A stretch of 64,000 nt of DNA from Streptomyces sp. ISL-96 (GCF_018614035.1 NZ_JAGGPA010000028.1:1-64000), one strand, 5' to 3'; positions 32,534 to 41,707 are shown, numbered from the stretch's first letter. The notes: generated by a model from the sequence alone, not told the origin. Numbers and translations: made by a program.

Positions 32534-35287
32534 TCAGAGCGGGTCGACGGGCAACCAGGACAGATCGTCCAGGGACGGCTCGGCCGACGGCTGCTGACCG
32601 TCGTTCAGTGACTGCTCGATCCACATGACCTTGCCGGTCGCCGTGTACCTGGTTCCCCACCGCCCGGCGAACTGGGAGACCAGGAACAGACCGCGCCCGC
32701 CTTCGTCGGTGGTGGCGGCGCGCCGCAGGTGCGGGGCGGTGCTGCTGCCGTCGGACACCTCGCAGATCAGACCGCGCTCGTACATCAGCCGTACGTGGAT
32801 CGGCTCGGAGCCGTAGCGGATGGCGTTGGTGATGAGCTCGCTCAGCATGAGTTCGGTGGTGAACCCGATGTCCCCGAGCCCCCACGTCTCCAGCTGACGG
32901 CCGCACGCGGCGCGGACGGGTGCGACGGCCGCGGGGTCGGCGGGGACGTCCCAGTCGGCGACCCGGGCACGGTCCAGCAGATGAGTGCGGGCCACCAGCA
33001 GCGCGATGTCGTCACTGCGGTGCGGCGGCAGCATCGCACTGAACACGGCCTGGCAGGTCTCCTCGGGCGTCGGGTTCGTGTCGTCGGCGAGGGTGTCGCG
33101 CAGGAGGCGCAGACCGGTGTCGATGTCGCGGTCGCGGTACTCGATGAGGCCGTCGGTGTAGAGGACGAGCCGGCTGCCCTCGGGCAGGAGCACTTCGGCG
33201 GTCTCGAAGGGCAGGCCGTGGAGGCCGAGCGGCGGGAAGACGGGGATGTCCAGGATTTCCACCGAGCCGTCGGGGCGGACCAGCGCGGGGGCGAAGTGCC
33301 CGGCCGTAGCCATGCTGCACACGCCCGAGGCCGGATCGTAAATGGCGTACAGGCAGGTGGCGCCCGTGATGCCGTCGCCGCCTTCGTCCCCCTCCTCGTC
33401 GTCGATACGGGAGACCAGCTCGTCGAGGTGGCCCAGGAGCTCGTCCGGTGACAGGTCGAGGGCGGAGAAGTTGTGGACGGCGGTGCGCAGCCGGCCCATG
33501 GTGGCGGCGGCGTGCAGGCCGTGGCCGACGACGTCGCCGACGACCAGGGCGACCCGCGCCCCCGGCAGAGGGATGACGTCGAACCAGTCGCCACCCACCC
33601 CGGCCTGCGCGGGCAGGTAGCGGTACGCGACATCCACGGCATCCTGCTCGGGCAGGACGCGGGGCAGCAGGCTGCGCTGGAGAGTTACGGCCATCGTGTG
33701 TTCACGGGTGAAGCGACGAGCGTTGTCGATGGCGACCGCGGCGCGGGCCGCCAGTTCCTCGGCGAAGGCCAGATCTTCCTCCCCGAAACGCTCAGTGGGC
33801 TCCGCGCGCCAGAAATTCGCCATGCCGAGGACGACACCACGGGCCTGCAACGGCACGGAGACCAGGGAACGGATGCCGTAGGCGAGAGCCCGGTCGGCCC
33901 CCACCGGATCCTGGGACCGCCAGCCGTGGGCCACCGTCAGATCGGCCTCCAGCACCGCATGGCCGCTTGCCAGCGCCGCTGCCATCGGCGTCGTGGGGAC
34001 CACGAACCTGATCAGGTCGCCCACCGGCTGGAACGGCCGGTCCTCCTCGCGGCGGCCGCTCACAGCGGCGCGGCGCATCGCGGTGTACGCGCCTGTCGGC
34101 TCCTCGCCGTGCAGTACGGGGTCCAGCAGCTCCACCGTGGTGAAGTCCGCGAACCGGGGGACCGCCACCTCGGACAGTTCCTCGGCGGTACGCGTCACGT
34201 CCAGCGTGGTGCCGATCCGCACCCCGGCCTCGTACAGCAGCTTCAGGCGCTCCCTGGCCACCTCCGCCGCGCCGGACAGCGCGCGCAGCTCGGTGGTGTC
34301 GCGGAGCGTCGCGGCGGTGCCGGGGGGACCGCCGTACGGGGCGGTGGGGCGTGTGTTGACAGCCAGCAGGCGGTCCCCGGCCAGGTGCACCTCGTCGGTC
34401 ACGGCGCGGCCCGAGGCCAGCAGCTCGGCGATGGATTCATCGAGGCCCACCTCGGTGACGTGCCGGCCCTCCGCGCCCGCGGGCAGCTCCAGGAGCCTGC
34501 GTGCCTCGTCGTTGACCAGCGTCAGCCGGCCGTCGTCCCCGACGATGAGCACCCCTTCCCGGACGGCGTGCAAAACCGCGTCGTGGTGTTCGTACATCCG
34601 GGTCATCTCGGTGGGGCCGAGGCCGTGCGTCTGCCGGCGCAGCCTCCTGCTCACGAGCACGGAGCTGCCTGTGGCGAGAACGAGTGCGGCGGTGGCCGAG
34701 GCCAGGAGCATCGGCAGCTGGCGGTCCACCGCGTCCCCGACGTTCTCGACGGTGACACCGGCGGCCACCAGGCCGACGACGGAACCGGCGCGGTCCACTA
34801 CGGGCACGACGGCCCGGGCCGCGTCGTTCGGGGCGCCCGTGAAGATCTCCGTGAAGGCCGTTCCGCCCGAGGCGCGTTCGATCCCCTCGGCGCGCTCGCC
34901 GATCAGCGTCGGATCGGTGTCGACGTACCGGGTGCCGTCCGGTGCCATCACTGCCATGAAGTCCAGGCCCGACCCCCGCCGGGCCGACTCCGCGTGGGCT
35001 TGCAGAACGGCGGCCGGGTCGGGGGACCGCAGGGCCTCGACGGTGCCCGGGGCGTCCGCGAAGGCCGCCGCGGCGGCGAGCGAGCGGTTACGGGCGTCCC
35101 GCTCGCTGTCGTGGCGCGTCTGGAACGCGAGTGCGACCACCGCGGCGGTGATCAGCAGCACCGCGACCACGATCTGGAGGAAGAGGACCTGACCGGCGGC
35201 GCTGCGCACCTCCAGCCGGGAAAGCACTCCTCGTCGTGACGGGCGCGGTGACCCCACATGCCTGGATCGTCCGAGGCGTCCGCTCAT
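32534..35287 (-). CDS. Membrane sensor with PAS, GAF, SpoIIE PP2C phosphatase and HATPase domains
   Basis: 917 residues. TM1 ~33-55, an extracellular Cache-type sensor (~60-190, with DPTLIGERAEGI and VVPVVDRAGSVVGLVAAGV, typical of CitA-like sensors), TM2 ~195-215, PAS (~235-335), GAF (~345-535), PP2C/SpoIIE (~555-745: GVGGDWFDVIPL, VGDVVGHGLHAAATM, LVLYTDGLIEYRD, SDDIALLV) and an RsbW-like HATPase (~770-890: LSELITNAIRYG, DEGGRGLFLVSQ). One polypeptide thus holds an extracellular sensor, an anti-antagonist phosphatase and an anti-sigma-like kinase. The Cyt-like gene follows at 98 bp and may be co-transcribed. Confidence 0.93.
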   Translation of the reverse strand: MSGRLGRSRHVGSPRPSRRGVLSRLEVRSAAGQVLFLQIVVAVLLITAAVVALAFQTRHDSERDARNRSLAAAAAFADAPGTVEALRSPDPAAVLQAHAESARRGSGLDFMAVMAPDGTRYVDTDPTLIGERAEGIERASGGTAFTEIFTGAPNDAARAVVPVVDRAGSVVGLVAAGVTVENVGDAVDRQLPMLLASATAALVLATGSSVLVSRRLRRQTHGLGPTEMTRMYEHHDAVLHAVREGVLIVGDDGRLTLVNDEARRLLELPAGAEGRHVTEVGLDESIAELLASGRAVTDEVHLAGDRLLAVNTRPTAPYGGPPGTAATLRDTTELRALSGAAEVARERLKLLYEAGVRIGTTLDVTRTAEELSEVAVPRFADFTTVELLDPVLHGEEPTGAYTAMRRAAVSGRREEDRPFQPVGDLIRFVVPTTPMAAALASGHAVLEADLTVAHGWRSQDPVGADRALAYGIRSLVSVPLQARGVVLGMANFWRAEPTERFGEEDLAFAEELAARAAVAIDNARRFTREHTMAVTLQRSLLPRVLPEQDAVDVAYRYLPAQAGVGGDWFDVIPLPGARVALVVGDVVGHGLHAAATMGRLRTAVHNFSALDLSPDELLGHLDELVSRIDDEEGDEGGDGITGATCLYAIYDPASGVCSMATAGHFAPALVRPDGSVEILDIPVFPPLGLHGLPFETAEVLLPEGSRLVLYTDGLIEYRDRDIDTGLRLLRDTLADDTNPTPEETCQAVFSAMLPPHRSDDIALLVARTHLLDRARVADWDVPADPAAVAPVRAACGRQLETWGLGDIGFTTELMLSELITNAIRYGSEPIHVRLMYERGLICEVSDGSSTAPHLRRAATTDEGGRGLFLVSQFAGRWGTRYTATGKVMWIEQSLNDGQQPSAEPSLDDLSWLPVDPL

Positions 35288-35346
35288 GCCCCATTTTTAG
35301 CATTTAGTGACATTTCAGGGGCGGCCGTGGACGGCGACGGCTCCTT

Positions 35347-35616
35347 CTAGAACGGGAGCGGGCCGACCCCGGAAATCTTCAGCCGCCCGCTGCCGATGGC
35401 GGTGCGCTTCGCCAGGACAGTCGCCTCCCGGCCGTCCGGCAGCCGCAGTGTGGCGTGGTCGCCCTCCATCGCCGCGAAGAACTCTTCTGTCGCCCTGTCG
35501 GTCTGCGCGCTGCCGCCCCACTCGGCCAGCTCGGCCCGGCCTCCGCTGAGCGTGGCCACTACATCGATCTCGACATCACCGGTGATGAGGACCGCGGGCC
35601 CCTGGTAGTTACTCAT
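35347..35616 (-). CDS. Small DUF4873-like protein
   Basis: 89 residues: YQGPAVLITGDVEIDVVATLSG, a central acidic/hydrophilic part and GRLKISGVGPLPF at the end. This beta-rich pattern (GPA...V...L.G...GRY.V.G.G.PPF) is what I remember of DUF4873 domains, some of which are fused to flavin monooxygenases. Function unknown. It lies between the sensor phosphatase and a terminator hairpin. Confidence 0.65.
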   Translation of the reverse strand: MSNYQGPAVLITGDVEIDVVATLSGGRAELAEWGGSAQTDRATEEFFAAMEGDHATLRLPDGREATVLAKRTAIGSGRLKISGVGPLPF

Positions 35617-35684
35617 GGTCCCCAGTGTGCGCCCACTGGCCGCCGCGTCCTACCACAGGGGCGAGGCGCGCTGGGTGTACGACC

Positions 35685-35736
35685 GGCTGTGTGCTCCAGC
35701 GGGGTGCCCTCGGGCGCCCTGCTGGAGCACACAGCC
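35685..35736 (-). terminator. Long-stem terminator after the LysM-SLT gene
   Basis: Two 25-base arms (35685-35709 and 35712-35736) pair with only two imperfections (one G-U) around a minimal loop; the arms begin GGCTGTGTGCTCCAGC. It lies 57 bases beyond the stop of the minus-strand hydrolase gene. Confidence 0.75.
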
Positions 35737-35792
35737 GTGACGTTCTCAATTACTCGCTACGGGAAGGGTGTTCACCCACCCCGGCGGTCGCT

Positions 35793-36557
35793 CTAGTACG
35801 GTCCGTTGACGTTGTCGATCGAGCCGTAGCGGTCCGCGGCGTAATTGCAGGCGGCGGTGATGTTGGCGACCGGGTCGTAGCTGTCCATCGAGGTTCCGGG
35901 GACGTGGTAGGCCGCGAAGGTCGGCTGGATGACCTGGAGGAGCCCCTTGGACGGCGTACCGGCCACGGCGTTGGAGTCCCAGTTGTTGATGGCCATCGGG
36001 TTGCCCGAGGACTCACGCATGATGTTGCGGTGGATGCCCTCGTACGTGCCGGGGATGCCGTGCTTGGCCATGACGGCCAGCGACTCCTTGATCCAGCCGT
36101 CCAGGTTGTTGGCGTACGTCGTGGTCTTCGCGACGGCGGTGCGGGTCTCGGAGCGGTCGGCCCGCTCGGTGGGGGCGGCCTTCGCGGGCGTCTTCGCCTT
36201 CGGCTTGGCCTTCGCGCCGATCGTCAGCTTGAGGCCGGGGTGAATCAGCGCCGGGTTGTCGCCGATGACCTGCCGGTTGTCCTCGTACAGCTTCTTCCAG
36301 CCACCGCTCACGGAGCGCGCGTCCGCGATCTTGAAGAGAGAGTCGCCCGAGACCACGGAGTAGGTCGTGGGGCCGGCCTTCTTCGCGGCGGCGGCGACGG
36401 CCGGTGCGGCCTTTTCGACAGCGGCGGGCTGCGCGGCGGTGGCGGAGGTCGCCCCGATCAGCGGCAGGGCGAGTGCGGCGCCACCCGTGGTCGCGGCGAT
36501 GAAACCGCGAGTGAGGGATCTGGCCTTGGGACGACGGTGCTTACCCTTCGAGGGCAT
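35793..36557 (-). CDS. Secreted LysM / lytic transglycosylase-type cell-wall hydrolase
   Basis: 254 residues from ATG 36557 (GAGAGGA upstream). Signal peptide to ~residue 42 (ATSATAAQ), LysM domain ~66-113 (TTYSVVSGDSLFKIADARSV, then PALIHPGLKLTIG), an Ala/Lys/Pro linker, and an SLT/Rpf-like domain ~150-254 with catalytic Glu182 in IMRESSGNPMAI, then KGLLQVIQPTFAAY. It would bind peptidoglycan and cleave the glycan backbone, supporting germination or growth. The 5' leader carries a c-di-AMP riboswitch, as in the rpf/swl-type hydrolase genes of streptomycetes. Confidence 0.93.
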   Translation of the reverse strand: MPSKGKHRRPKARSLTRGFIAATTGGAALALPLIGATSATAAQPAAVEKAAPAVAAAAKKAGPTTYSVVSGDSLFKIADARSVSGGWKKLYEDNRQVIGDNPALIHPGLKLTIGAKAKPKAKTPAKAAPTERADRSETRTAVAKTTTYANNLDGWIKESLAVMAKHGIPGTYEGIHRNIMRESSGNPMAINNWDSNAVAGTPSKGLLQVIQPTFAAYHVPGTSMDSYDPVANITAACNYAADRYGSIDNVNGPY

Positions 36558-36574
36558 AACGAATTCCTCTCCGT

Positions 36575-36746
36575 CGCCTGCGAGGTGAGCTGTCGGGTTC
36601 GGGCTGGAGATGCCCGGTCGCATGGTCAATGCGACTTCACCCCAAGCCGTTCCGGATTCCGGATCGGCGGCTTACCTGGTTCCCCCGCTCCTGCCGTACG
36701 TGAGTGTGAGTGGGTGCGGATTCCGGACGGCGGCAGGATTCGGCGG
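36575..36746 (-). ncRNA. c-di-AMP riboswitch (ydaO-yuaA class) in the leader of the hydrolase gene
   Basis: Read on the minus strand, the leader has the conserved blocks of this class in order: CCGCCGAATCCTGCCG, GCAGGAGCGGGGGAACCAGG, GGCTTGGGGTGAAGTCGC paired with GCGACCGGGC, and CCCGAACCCGACAGCTCACC then TCGCAGGCG. The paired region CTGCCG/CGGCAG forms P1-like closure around a variable hairpin. It ends 18 bases before the start codon. In actinobacteria these elements are OFF switches that lower expression of cell-wall hydrolases when c-di-AMP is high. Confidence 0.9.
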
Positions 36747-37117
36747 TCCACCCGGATTGACGGTGACGGTAAGCGAGACAGGCAGGGAAGAACAAGCCCC
36801 GGATTCCGCGTCGCAATGGAGAGGACGTATCAGGACGTGGAAACTCCTGTCACTGTCCGTGGGCGGCAGGCGCAACTTTCCCTCTGTTGAAGGGAACTGA
36901 GTCGCTGGCACTACCGCATTTCGCTGCGGACGTGACTCCTGTCACGGATGACGTCGAGCGACCGACCATTCAGGCAAACCGCCCACATGGGGCATTCATG
37001 GGCGGAAACGTGCGCTATTGGTGCGGCATTGGGCGAGGGTGCGTGCGCCGGGCGCCTGAACTTCTGTTCCCCTGCGGCCATTTGAGCGCCCATCGCCCAG
37101 GCCGGACCGGACTCTGT
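36747..37117. other. Gene-free region upstream of the riboswitch
   Basis: About 370 bp between the riboswitch and the 3' end of the SDR gene at 37118. It must contain the promoter of the hydrolase transcript. A weak 7-bp stem (CCGCCCA/TGGGCGG, 36979-37005) could end the SDR transcript. No coding region was recognised. Confidence 0.5.
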
Positions 37118-38008
37118 TTACGGCAGAGGTGTGCCCCCAGTGGCGTTGACGATCTCAGCCGTGATGTAGCTCGCCTGCGGAGAAGCGAGGAACACATAGG
37201 CCGGGGCCATTTCGGCAGGCTGTGCGGGGCGGCCCAGAGGCGACTGCTTTCCGAACTTCGTGGTGTCCGGCATGGTCGCGGGAATCAGTGGCGTCCATAC
37301 CGGCCCCGGAGCGACAGCGTTGACGCGGATTCCACTGGACGCCACCATTTGCGCCAGCCCCTGGGTGAAGGCGACGATGGCCGACTTGGTCATGGCGTAA
37401 TCGAGCAGATGGGGGCTGGGCTTGTATGCCTGGACGGAGGTGGAGTTGATAATGCAGCCGCCCTCGGGGATGTGGGGGAGGGCCATCTTCGACAACCAGA
37501 ACATGCCGTAGAGGTTGGTCTTCATGACCCGGTCGAATTGATCGGTCGTGATGGCGCCAATGCCGTCCGGCTGGGACATCTGATAGGCGGCGTTGTTCAC
37601 CAGAATGTTGATGTGGCCGAATTCGGTGACCGCGCGGTCAATGAGCGCACGGCACTGTTCCTCCTCCCGGATGTCGCAGCTCACCGCGACAGCCCGGCGG
37701 CCCGCCTCCTCGACGAGGCGGGAGGTCTCGGCGGCCTCTTTCTCCTCCTGAGGAAGATGAGTGAGCAGAACATCGGCGCCCTCACGCGCGAAGGCCAGGC
37801 ACACCGCCCGGCCGATCCCGGAGTCCCCGCCGGTCACCACTGCCGCGAGGCCTTTCAGCAGCCCGTTTCCCCGGTAGGAGTCCTCGCCGTGATCGGGCGG
37901 AGGGTCCATCGGGCCCGTCCAGCCGGGGTGCTCCTGTTCCTGGTCCGGAAGCTCCGGCTGCGGGTGCTTCGTGACGGGGTTTTCCGCCTCGCGGCTCTCT
38001 TCGTTCAT
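37118..38008 (-). CDS. SDR oxidoreductase of the general-stress (YdaD/YhdF) type
   Basis: 296 residues with AGGAGG before ATG 38008. The ~50-residue hydrophilic lead (HPQPELPDQEQEHPGWTGPM core) is typical of the stress-induced glucose/ribitol-dehydrogenase-like SDRs such as Bacillus GS39. Cofactor motif TGGDSGIGRA, NNAA, catalytic STSVQAY...YAMTKSA and the PGPVWTPL loop are intact. Cytoplasmic, substrate unknown. It is divergent from the GH6 gene. Confidence 0.92.
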   Translation of the reverse strand: MNEESREAENPVTKHPQPELPDQEQEHPGWTGPMDPPPDHGEDSYRGNGLLKGLAAVVTGGDSGIGRAVCLAFAREGADVLLTHLPQEEKEAAETSRLVEEAGRRAVAVSCDIREEEQCRALIDRAVTEFGHINILVNNAAYQMSQPDGIGAITTDQFDRVMKTNLYGMFWLSKMALPHIPEGGCIINSTSVQAYKPSPHLLDYAMTKSAIVAFTQGLAQMVASSGIRVNAVAPGPVWTPLIPATMPDTTKFGKQSPLGRPAQPAEMAPAYVFLASPQASYITAEIVNATGGTPLP

Positions 38009-38072
38009 CGCGGCCTCCTTGTTGATCGGATTTGGTCACATCTGGGTTCCCCAAAGCGCGGTGCTCGAATCC

Positions 38073-38086
38073 GGGAGCCGCTCCCA
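38073..38086. promoter_or_regulatory. Degenerate CebR-like box
   Basis: GGGAGCCGCTCCCA resembles the CebR box with one extra base in the centre (core GAGCCGCTC). It lies 65 bases upstream of the SDR start and ~157 bases before the GH6 start. Binding is uncertain because the dyad spacing is changed. Confidence 0.35.
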
Positions 38087-38192
38087 AGCGCGCGACGGCT
38101 GAGCCGCCGTACCGGCATCAGGCGCCAAGGGGCCTTGTCATGTGCATTGACACGCCCGCACGCCCGCTGCTTGATTGATGCCGCACCACGTT

Positions 38193-38206
38193 TGGGAGCG
38201 CTCCCA
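38193..38206. promoter_or_regulatory. CebR box upstream of the GH6 cellulase
   Basis: Perfect 14-bp palindrome TGGGAGCGCTCCCA, the consensus for the cellobiose-responsive LacI repressor CebR/CelR. It ends 36 bases before the GTG start, where it would block transcription until cello-oligosaccharides are available. Confidence 0.9.
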
Positions 38207-38242
38207 TTCGCCCCCGAAGTCTTCTGACAGGGAGATCCGCAC

Positions 38243-40441
38243 GTGAGTCATCACAGAAGAAGCCGAAGAGGGTTAGCGGCCATGGCCGCCGGCACCGCCA
38301 CCGCCCTGCTGCTCGCCGCGGCCGGACTGCTCGGCACCACGCCGGCGGTCGCGGCCGAGGCGCACGTCGACAATCCGTTCGCGGGTGCCTCGTCGTACAT
38401 CAACCCCGACTACGCGACACTGATCGACGGGTCCATCGCCAAGACCGCCGACGCCACGGTCAAGGCGAAGATGGAGAAGGTCAAGAGCTATCCCACCGCC
38501 GTCTGGCTGGACCGCATCGCCGCGATACACGGCGGCAGCGCCAACGGGGGCCGCAAGAGTCTGGCCGACCACCTCGACCTGGCGCTGGCCCAGAAGAAGC
38601 CCGGACAGCCGCTGACCGCCACGTTCGTGGTGTACGACCTGCCCGGCCGGGACTGTGCCGCCCTCGCCTCCAACGGTGAACTGCCCCTCACACAGGCGGG
38701 TCTGGACCGCTACAAGGCCGAGTACATCGACGCCATCACCAGCGTCTTCGCCAACCCGAAGTACCAGGACATCCGCATCACCACGGTGATCGAACCGGAC
38801 GGCCTGCCGAACCTGGTCACCAACCTGGCGGACCCCGAGTGCGCGCAGGCCAAGAGCAGCGGAATCCAGGTCAAGGGCATCCAGTACGCCCTGGACAAGC
38901 TGCACGCCATCCCGAACGTCTACACGTACCTGGACTTCGCCCACTCCGGCTGGCTGGGCTGGGACACCAACCTGACGCAGACCACGCAGCTGTACACGGA
39001 CGTCGCCAAGGGCACCGCCGCGGGTCTGAGCAGCGTTGACGGCCTGATCACCAACGTCTCCAACTACACGCCGCTGGCCGAGCCGTTCCTCACCAACCCC
39101 GACAAGACCGTCGGCGGGAGCATGGTCAAGTCGGGCAAGTACTACGAGTGGAACCCGAACTTCGACGAGTCGGACTTCACCAAGTCCGTTCACCGGGCCC
39201 TGGTCGCCCAGGGCTGGCCCGCGTCCACCGGCATGGTCGTCGACACGTCCCGCAACGGCTGGGGCGGCAGCGGGCGGCCGACCGCCGAAAGCACCAGCAC
39301 CACCCTCGACACGTACGTGAGCGAGTCCAAGGCGGACCGCCGGGCCCACCGCGGGCTGTGGTGCAACCACAGCGGCGCCGGTATGGGGCACCCGCCGCAG
39401 GCGGCGCCCGCCGGCTACCCGGATTCGCATCTGGACGCGTTCCTGTGGGTCAAGCCGCCCGGCGAGTCGGACGGCGCGAGCGAGGACATCCCGAACGACG
39501 AGGGCAAGCGCGCGGACCCGATGTGTAACCCGGCATACACGGCGCCGGGCGCCGGTAACAACAAGACCGGGGCACTGCCCGAGGCGCCACTCGCGGGCCA
39601 CTGGTTCCACAACCAGTTCGAGATGCTGGTGAAGAACGCCCACCCGGCCATTCCCACCGATGGCGGCGGGGACCCGGACCCGACAGATCAGCAGGCGCCG
39701 ACCGCGCCCACTGCCCTGAGCAGCACGGCGAAGACGGCGAACAGTGTGTCGCTGGCGTGGAGCGCGTCGACGGACAACGTCGGGGTGACGGGTTACGACG
39801 TCTACCGGGGCACGGTGAAGGCGAACACGACGCCGGTGTCCGGTACGTCCTTCACGGACACGGGCCTGTCGCCGTCCACGGCGTACAACTACACCGTGCG
39901 GGCGCGTGACGCGGCGGGCAACGTGTCGGCGGCCTCCGTGGTGTTGAGCGTGACGACCGGGGCCGGAGGTGGTGGCGGTGATCCGTCCGGTGCGCTGAAG
40001 GTCCGGTACAAGAACAACGACGCCTCCGCCACGGACAACTCCATCCGCCCGGCTCTCCAGGTGGTCAACACCGGTTCCGCCGCGCTCGATCTGAGCAAGG
40101 TCTCGGCGCGTTACTACTTCACCCGCGACGGCGGGTCGCCCTCGGTGAGCGCGTTCTGCGACTACGCGGCCGTCGGCTGCTCGCAGGTGAAGCTGCGGGT
40201 CGTTCCGCTGACCACTCCGGTCGCGGGCGCGGACACCTACCTGGAGGTGACGTTCTCGGGTGGCTCGCTGGCGGCCGGGAAGGACACCGGTGACGTCCAG
40301 CTGAGGCTGAGCAAGTCCGACTGGTCCAACTTCAACGAGGCCAACGACTACAGCCGTACGGCGGCTACCGCGTACGCCGATGCGCCGGCCATCCCGGCAT
40401 ACACGGGCGGCACGCTCGCCTGGGGCGCCCCGCCGGCCTGA
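38243..40441 (+). CDS. Secreted GH6 cellobiohydrolase-type cellulase with FN3 and CBM3
   Basis: 732 residues, GTG start with GGGAG ten bases upstream. Signal peptide to ~residue 40 (TPAVAAEAHV). The GH6 catalytic domain (~45-470) shows both signatures: VVYDLPGRDCAALASNGE and VIEPDGLPNL with the catalytic Asp. A loop-rich C-terminal half (LWCNHSGAGMGHPP) suggests a tunnel-forming exo-enzyme. A fibronectin III domain (~485-570) and a family 3 cellulose-binding module (~580-725, LKVRYKNNDASATDNSIRP in part) follow. Codon 11 is TTA (38273-38275), so the leader needs the bldA tRNA. It is controlled by a perfect CebR box and ends at the 17-bp hairpin. Confidence 0.95.
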   Translation: MSHHRRSRRGLAAMAAGTATALLLAAAGLLGTTPAVAAEAHVDNPFAGASSYINPDYATLIDGSIAKTADATVKAKMEKVKSYPTAVWLDRIAAIHGGSANGGRKSLADHLDLALAQKKPGQPLTATFVVYDLPGRDCAALASNGELPLTQAGLDRYKAEYIDAITSVFANPKYQDIRITTVIEPDGLPNLVTNLADPECAQAKSSGIQVKGIQYALDKLHAIPNVYTYLDFAHSGWLGWDTNLTQTTQLYTDVAKGTAAGLSSVDGLITNVSNYTPLAEPFLTNPDKTVGGSMVKSGKYYEWNPNFDESDFTKSVHRALVAQGWPASTGMVVDTSRNGWGGSGRPTAESTSTTLDTYVSESKADRRAHRGLWCNHSGAGMGHPPQAAPAGYPDSHLDAFLWVKPPGESDGASEDIPNDEGKRADPMCNPAYTAPGAGNNKTGALPEAPLAGHWFHNQFEMLVKNAHPAIPTDGGGDPDPTDQQAPTAPTALSSTAKTANSVSLAWSASTDNVGVTGYDVYRGTVKANTTPVSGTSFTDTGLSPSTAYNYTVRARDAAGNVSAASVVLSVTTGAGGGGGDPSGALKVRYKNNDASATDNSIRPALQVVNTGSAALDLSKVSARYYFTRDGGSPSVSAFCDYAAVGCSQVKLRVVPLTTPVAGADTYLEVTFSGGSLAAGKDTGDVQLRLSKSDWSNFNEANDYSRTAATAYADAPAIPAYTGGTLAWGAPPA

Positions 40442-40468
40442 CCGGCGAACGCTCGTCGCTCCTGACCC

Positions 40469-40510
40469 CTGTCCCGCCCGGCCGGCCGCCGTACCGGCCG
40501 GGCGGGACAG
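40469..40510. terminator. Bidirectional terminator between the two cellulase genes
   Basis: 17-bp perfect stem: CTGTCCCGCCCGGCCGG (40469-40485) with 40494-40510, loop CCGCCGTA. It serves the converging GH6 and GH12 genes. Confidence 0.88.
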
Positions 40511-40533
40511 GCCCATTTCTGGGCGATCGTTTC

Positions 40534-41676
40534 CTAAACCACCGTGCACGCGGTTCCGTTGAGGCTGAACTGCGTCGGCTTGGTGAACGTTCCCGTGTAC
40601 GTGCCCTGGAAGCCGAACGACTGGCTGCCGTTCGGGGCGATCTGGGCGTTGGACGAGGTGTTGCTCGCGGTCACCGCGCCGGAGGACGGGGCGATGGTGG
40701 CGTTCCAGGCATTGGTGACGCTCTGGCCGGACGGGAGCGTGAACGCCACCTTCCAGCCGTTGACGGGCGCGGAGCCGGTGTTGGCGACGGAAACATTGGC
40801 GGTGAAGCCGCCGGGCCAGACGTTCGTGGCGTACGTGACCTTGCAGGCCGCCGGCGTTCCCGGGTCACCCGGGTCACCGGGGTCGGTGCTGCCGCTGTTG
40901 ATGGTGGAGGAGAAGGAGTCGACCCGCAGGCCGGCGCCGTTCTGCCACGGTTCGAACCCGGCCTGTACGCTGGTGATGTACCACGACGGCTGGGCCATCC
41001 CGCGGGCGACGGTCTGGTCGACGAAGTCCATCACGTCGAAGCTCCAGCTGGCGATCGCCGAGGGCGCTATGAACGAGATGACGTCGTTGGAGCCGTTGCT
41101 GCCGGTCCAGACGTCCCAGGTACGGCCGCCCACACTGGCCGTACCGGTCTTGGAACCGATCGGCTGGATCGGGCCCACCCGGTTGAACCAGATCATGATC
41201 TCGGTCCGGCTCACGCCGTCGGTCTTGGGGGTCGGGTCGAGCCAGATGTCGTACGACGCGTTGTAGACCGCGTTGCTGACGTAGCCGTACGAGATGCTGC
41301 TCGGCGCGCTGCTGATCGTGCTCACCTGCTTGGGCAGGTTGGTGCCGGGCGAGCAGTTCGTGTAGTGGCAGCCGTTGTAGATGGACGGGTACGACTTGGG
41401 CGCCCCGTTCGTCGGGACGGAGCCGTCGGCCCGGGTGAGCTCGAAACCGGTGGCGGTCGCGTTGACGCATTGCGTGGCGCTGGTGCCCCAGCGGTTGTTC
41501 TGCACCACGTATCGGCCCTGGATGGTGGTGGAACCGAACTGATCGCATATCAGGGTGTCGGCCTGTGCGGGCCCTGCCGTCGTCACGAGAGCGGCCAGTG
41601 ACGCCAAGGCCACGAGCATCGTCATGAGCGCGGTACGGACGGACCGGGCACAGTGCGGGAGCGGTAGCGGTCTCAT
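40534..41676 (-). CDS. Secreted GH12 endo-beta-1,4-glucanase with CBM2
   Basis: 380 residues with a long signal peptide (~1-39, ending GPAQAD). The GH12 domain (~40-265) shows YPSIYNGCHYTNCSPGT, the nucleophile in SRTEIMIWFN and the acid/base Glu in SVQAGFEPWQNGAGL; it is close to CelB-type enzymes of streptomycetes. A PGDPGDPG linker (~272-282) leads to a CBM2 cellulose-binding domain (KVTYATNVWPGGFTANVSV, then NGWKVAFTLPSG and W/Y platform residues). Two CebR-like boxes lie upstream. It breaks internal cellulose bonds and complements the GH6 exo-enzyme. Confidence 0.95.
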   Translation of the reverse strand: MRPLPLPHCARSVRTALMTMLVALASLAALVTTAGPAQADTLICDQFGSTTIQGRYVVQNNRWGTSATQCVNATATGFELTRADGSVPTNGAPKSYPSIYNGCHYTNCSPGTNLPKQVSTISSAPSSISYGYVSNAVYNASYDIWLDPTPKTDGVSRTEIMIWFNRVGPIQPIGSKTGTASVGGRTWDVWTGSNGSNDVISFIAPSAIASWSFDVMDFVDQTVARGMAQPSWYITSVQAGFEPWQNGAGLRVDSFSSTINSGSTDPGDPGDPGTPAACKVTYATNVWPGGFTANVSVANTGSAPVNGWKVAFTLPSGQSVTNAWNATIAPSSGAVTASNTSSNAQIAPNGSQSFGFQGTYTGTFTKPTQFSLNGTACTVV

Positions 41677-41707
41677 ACTGCCCTTTCGGTGAGAAGCGTG
41701 CGGGAGG

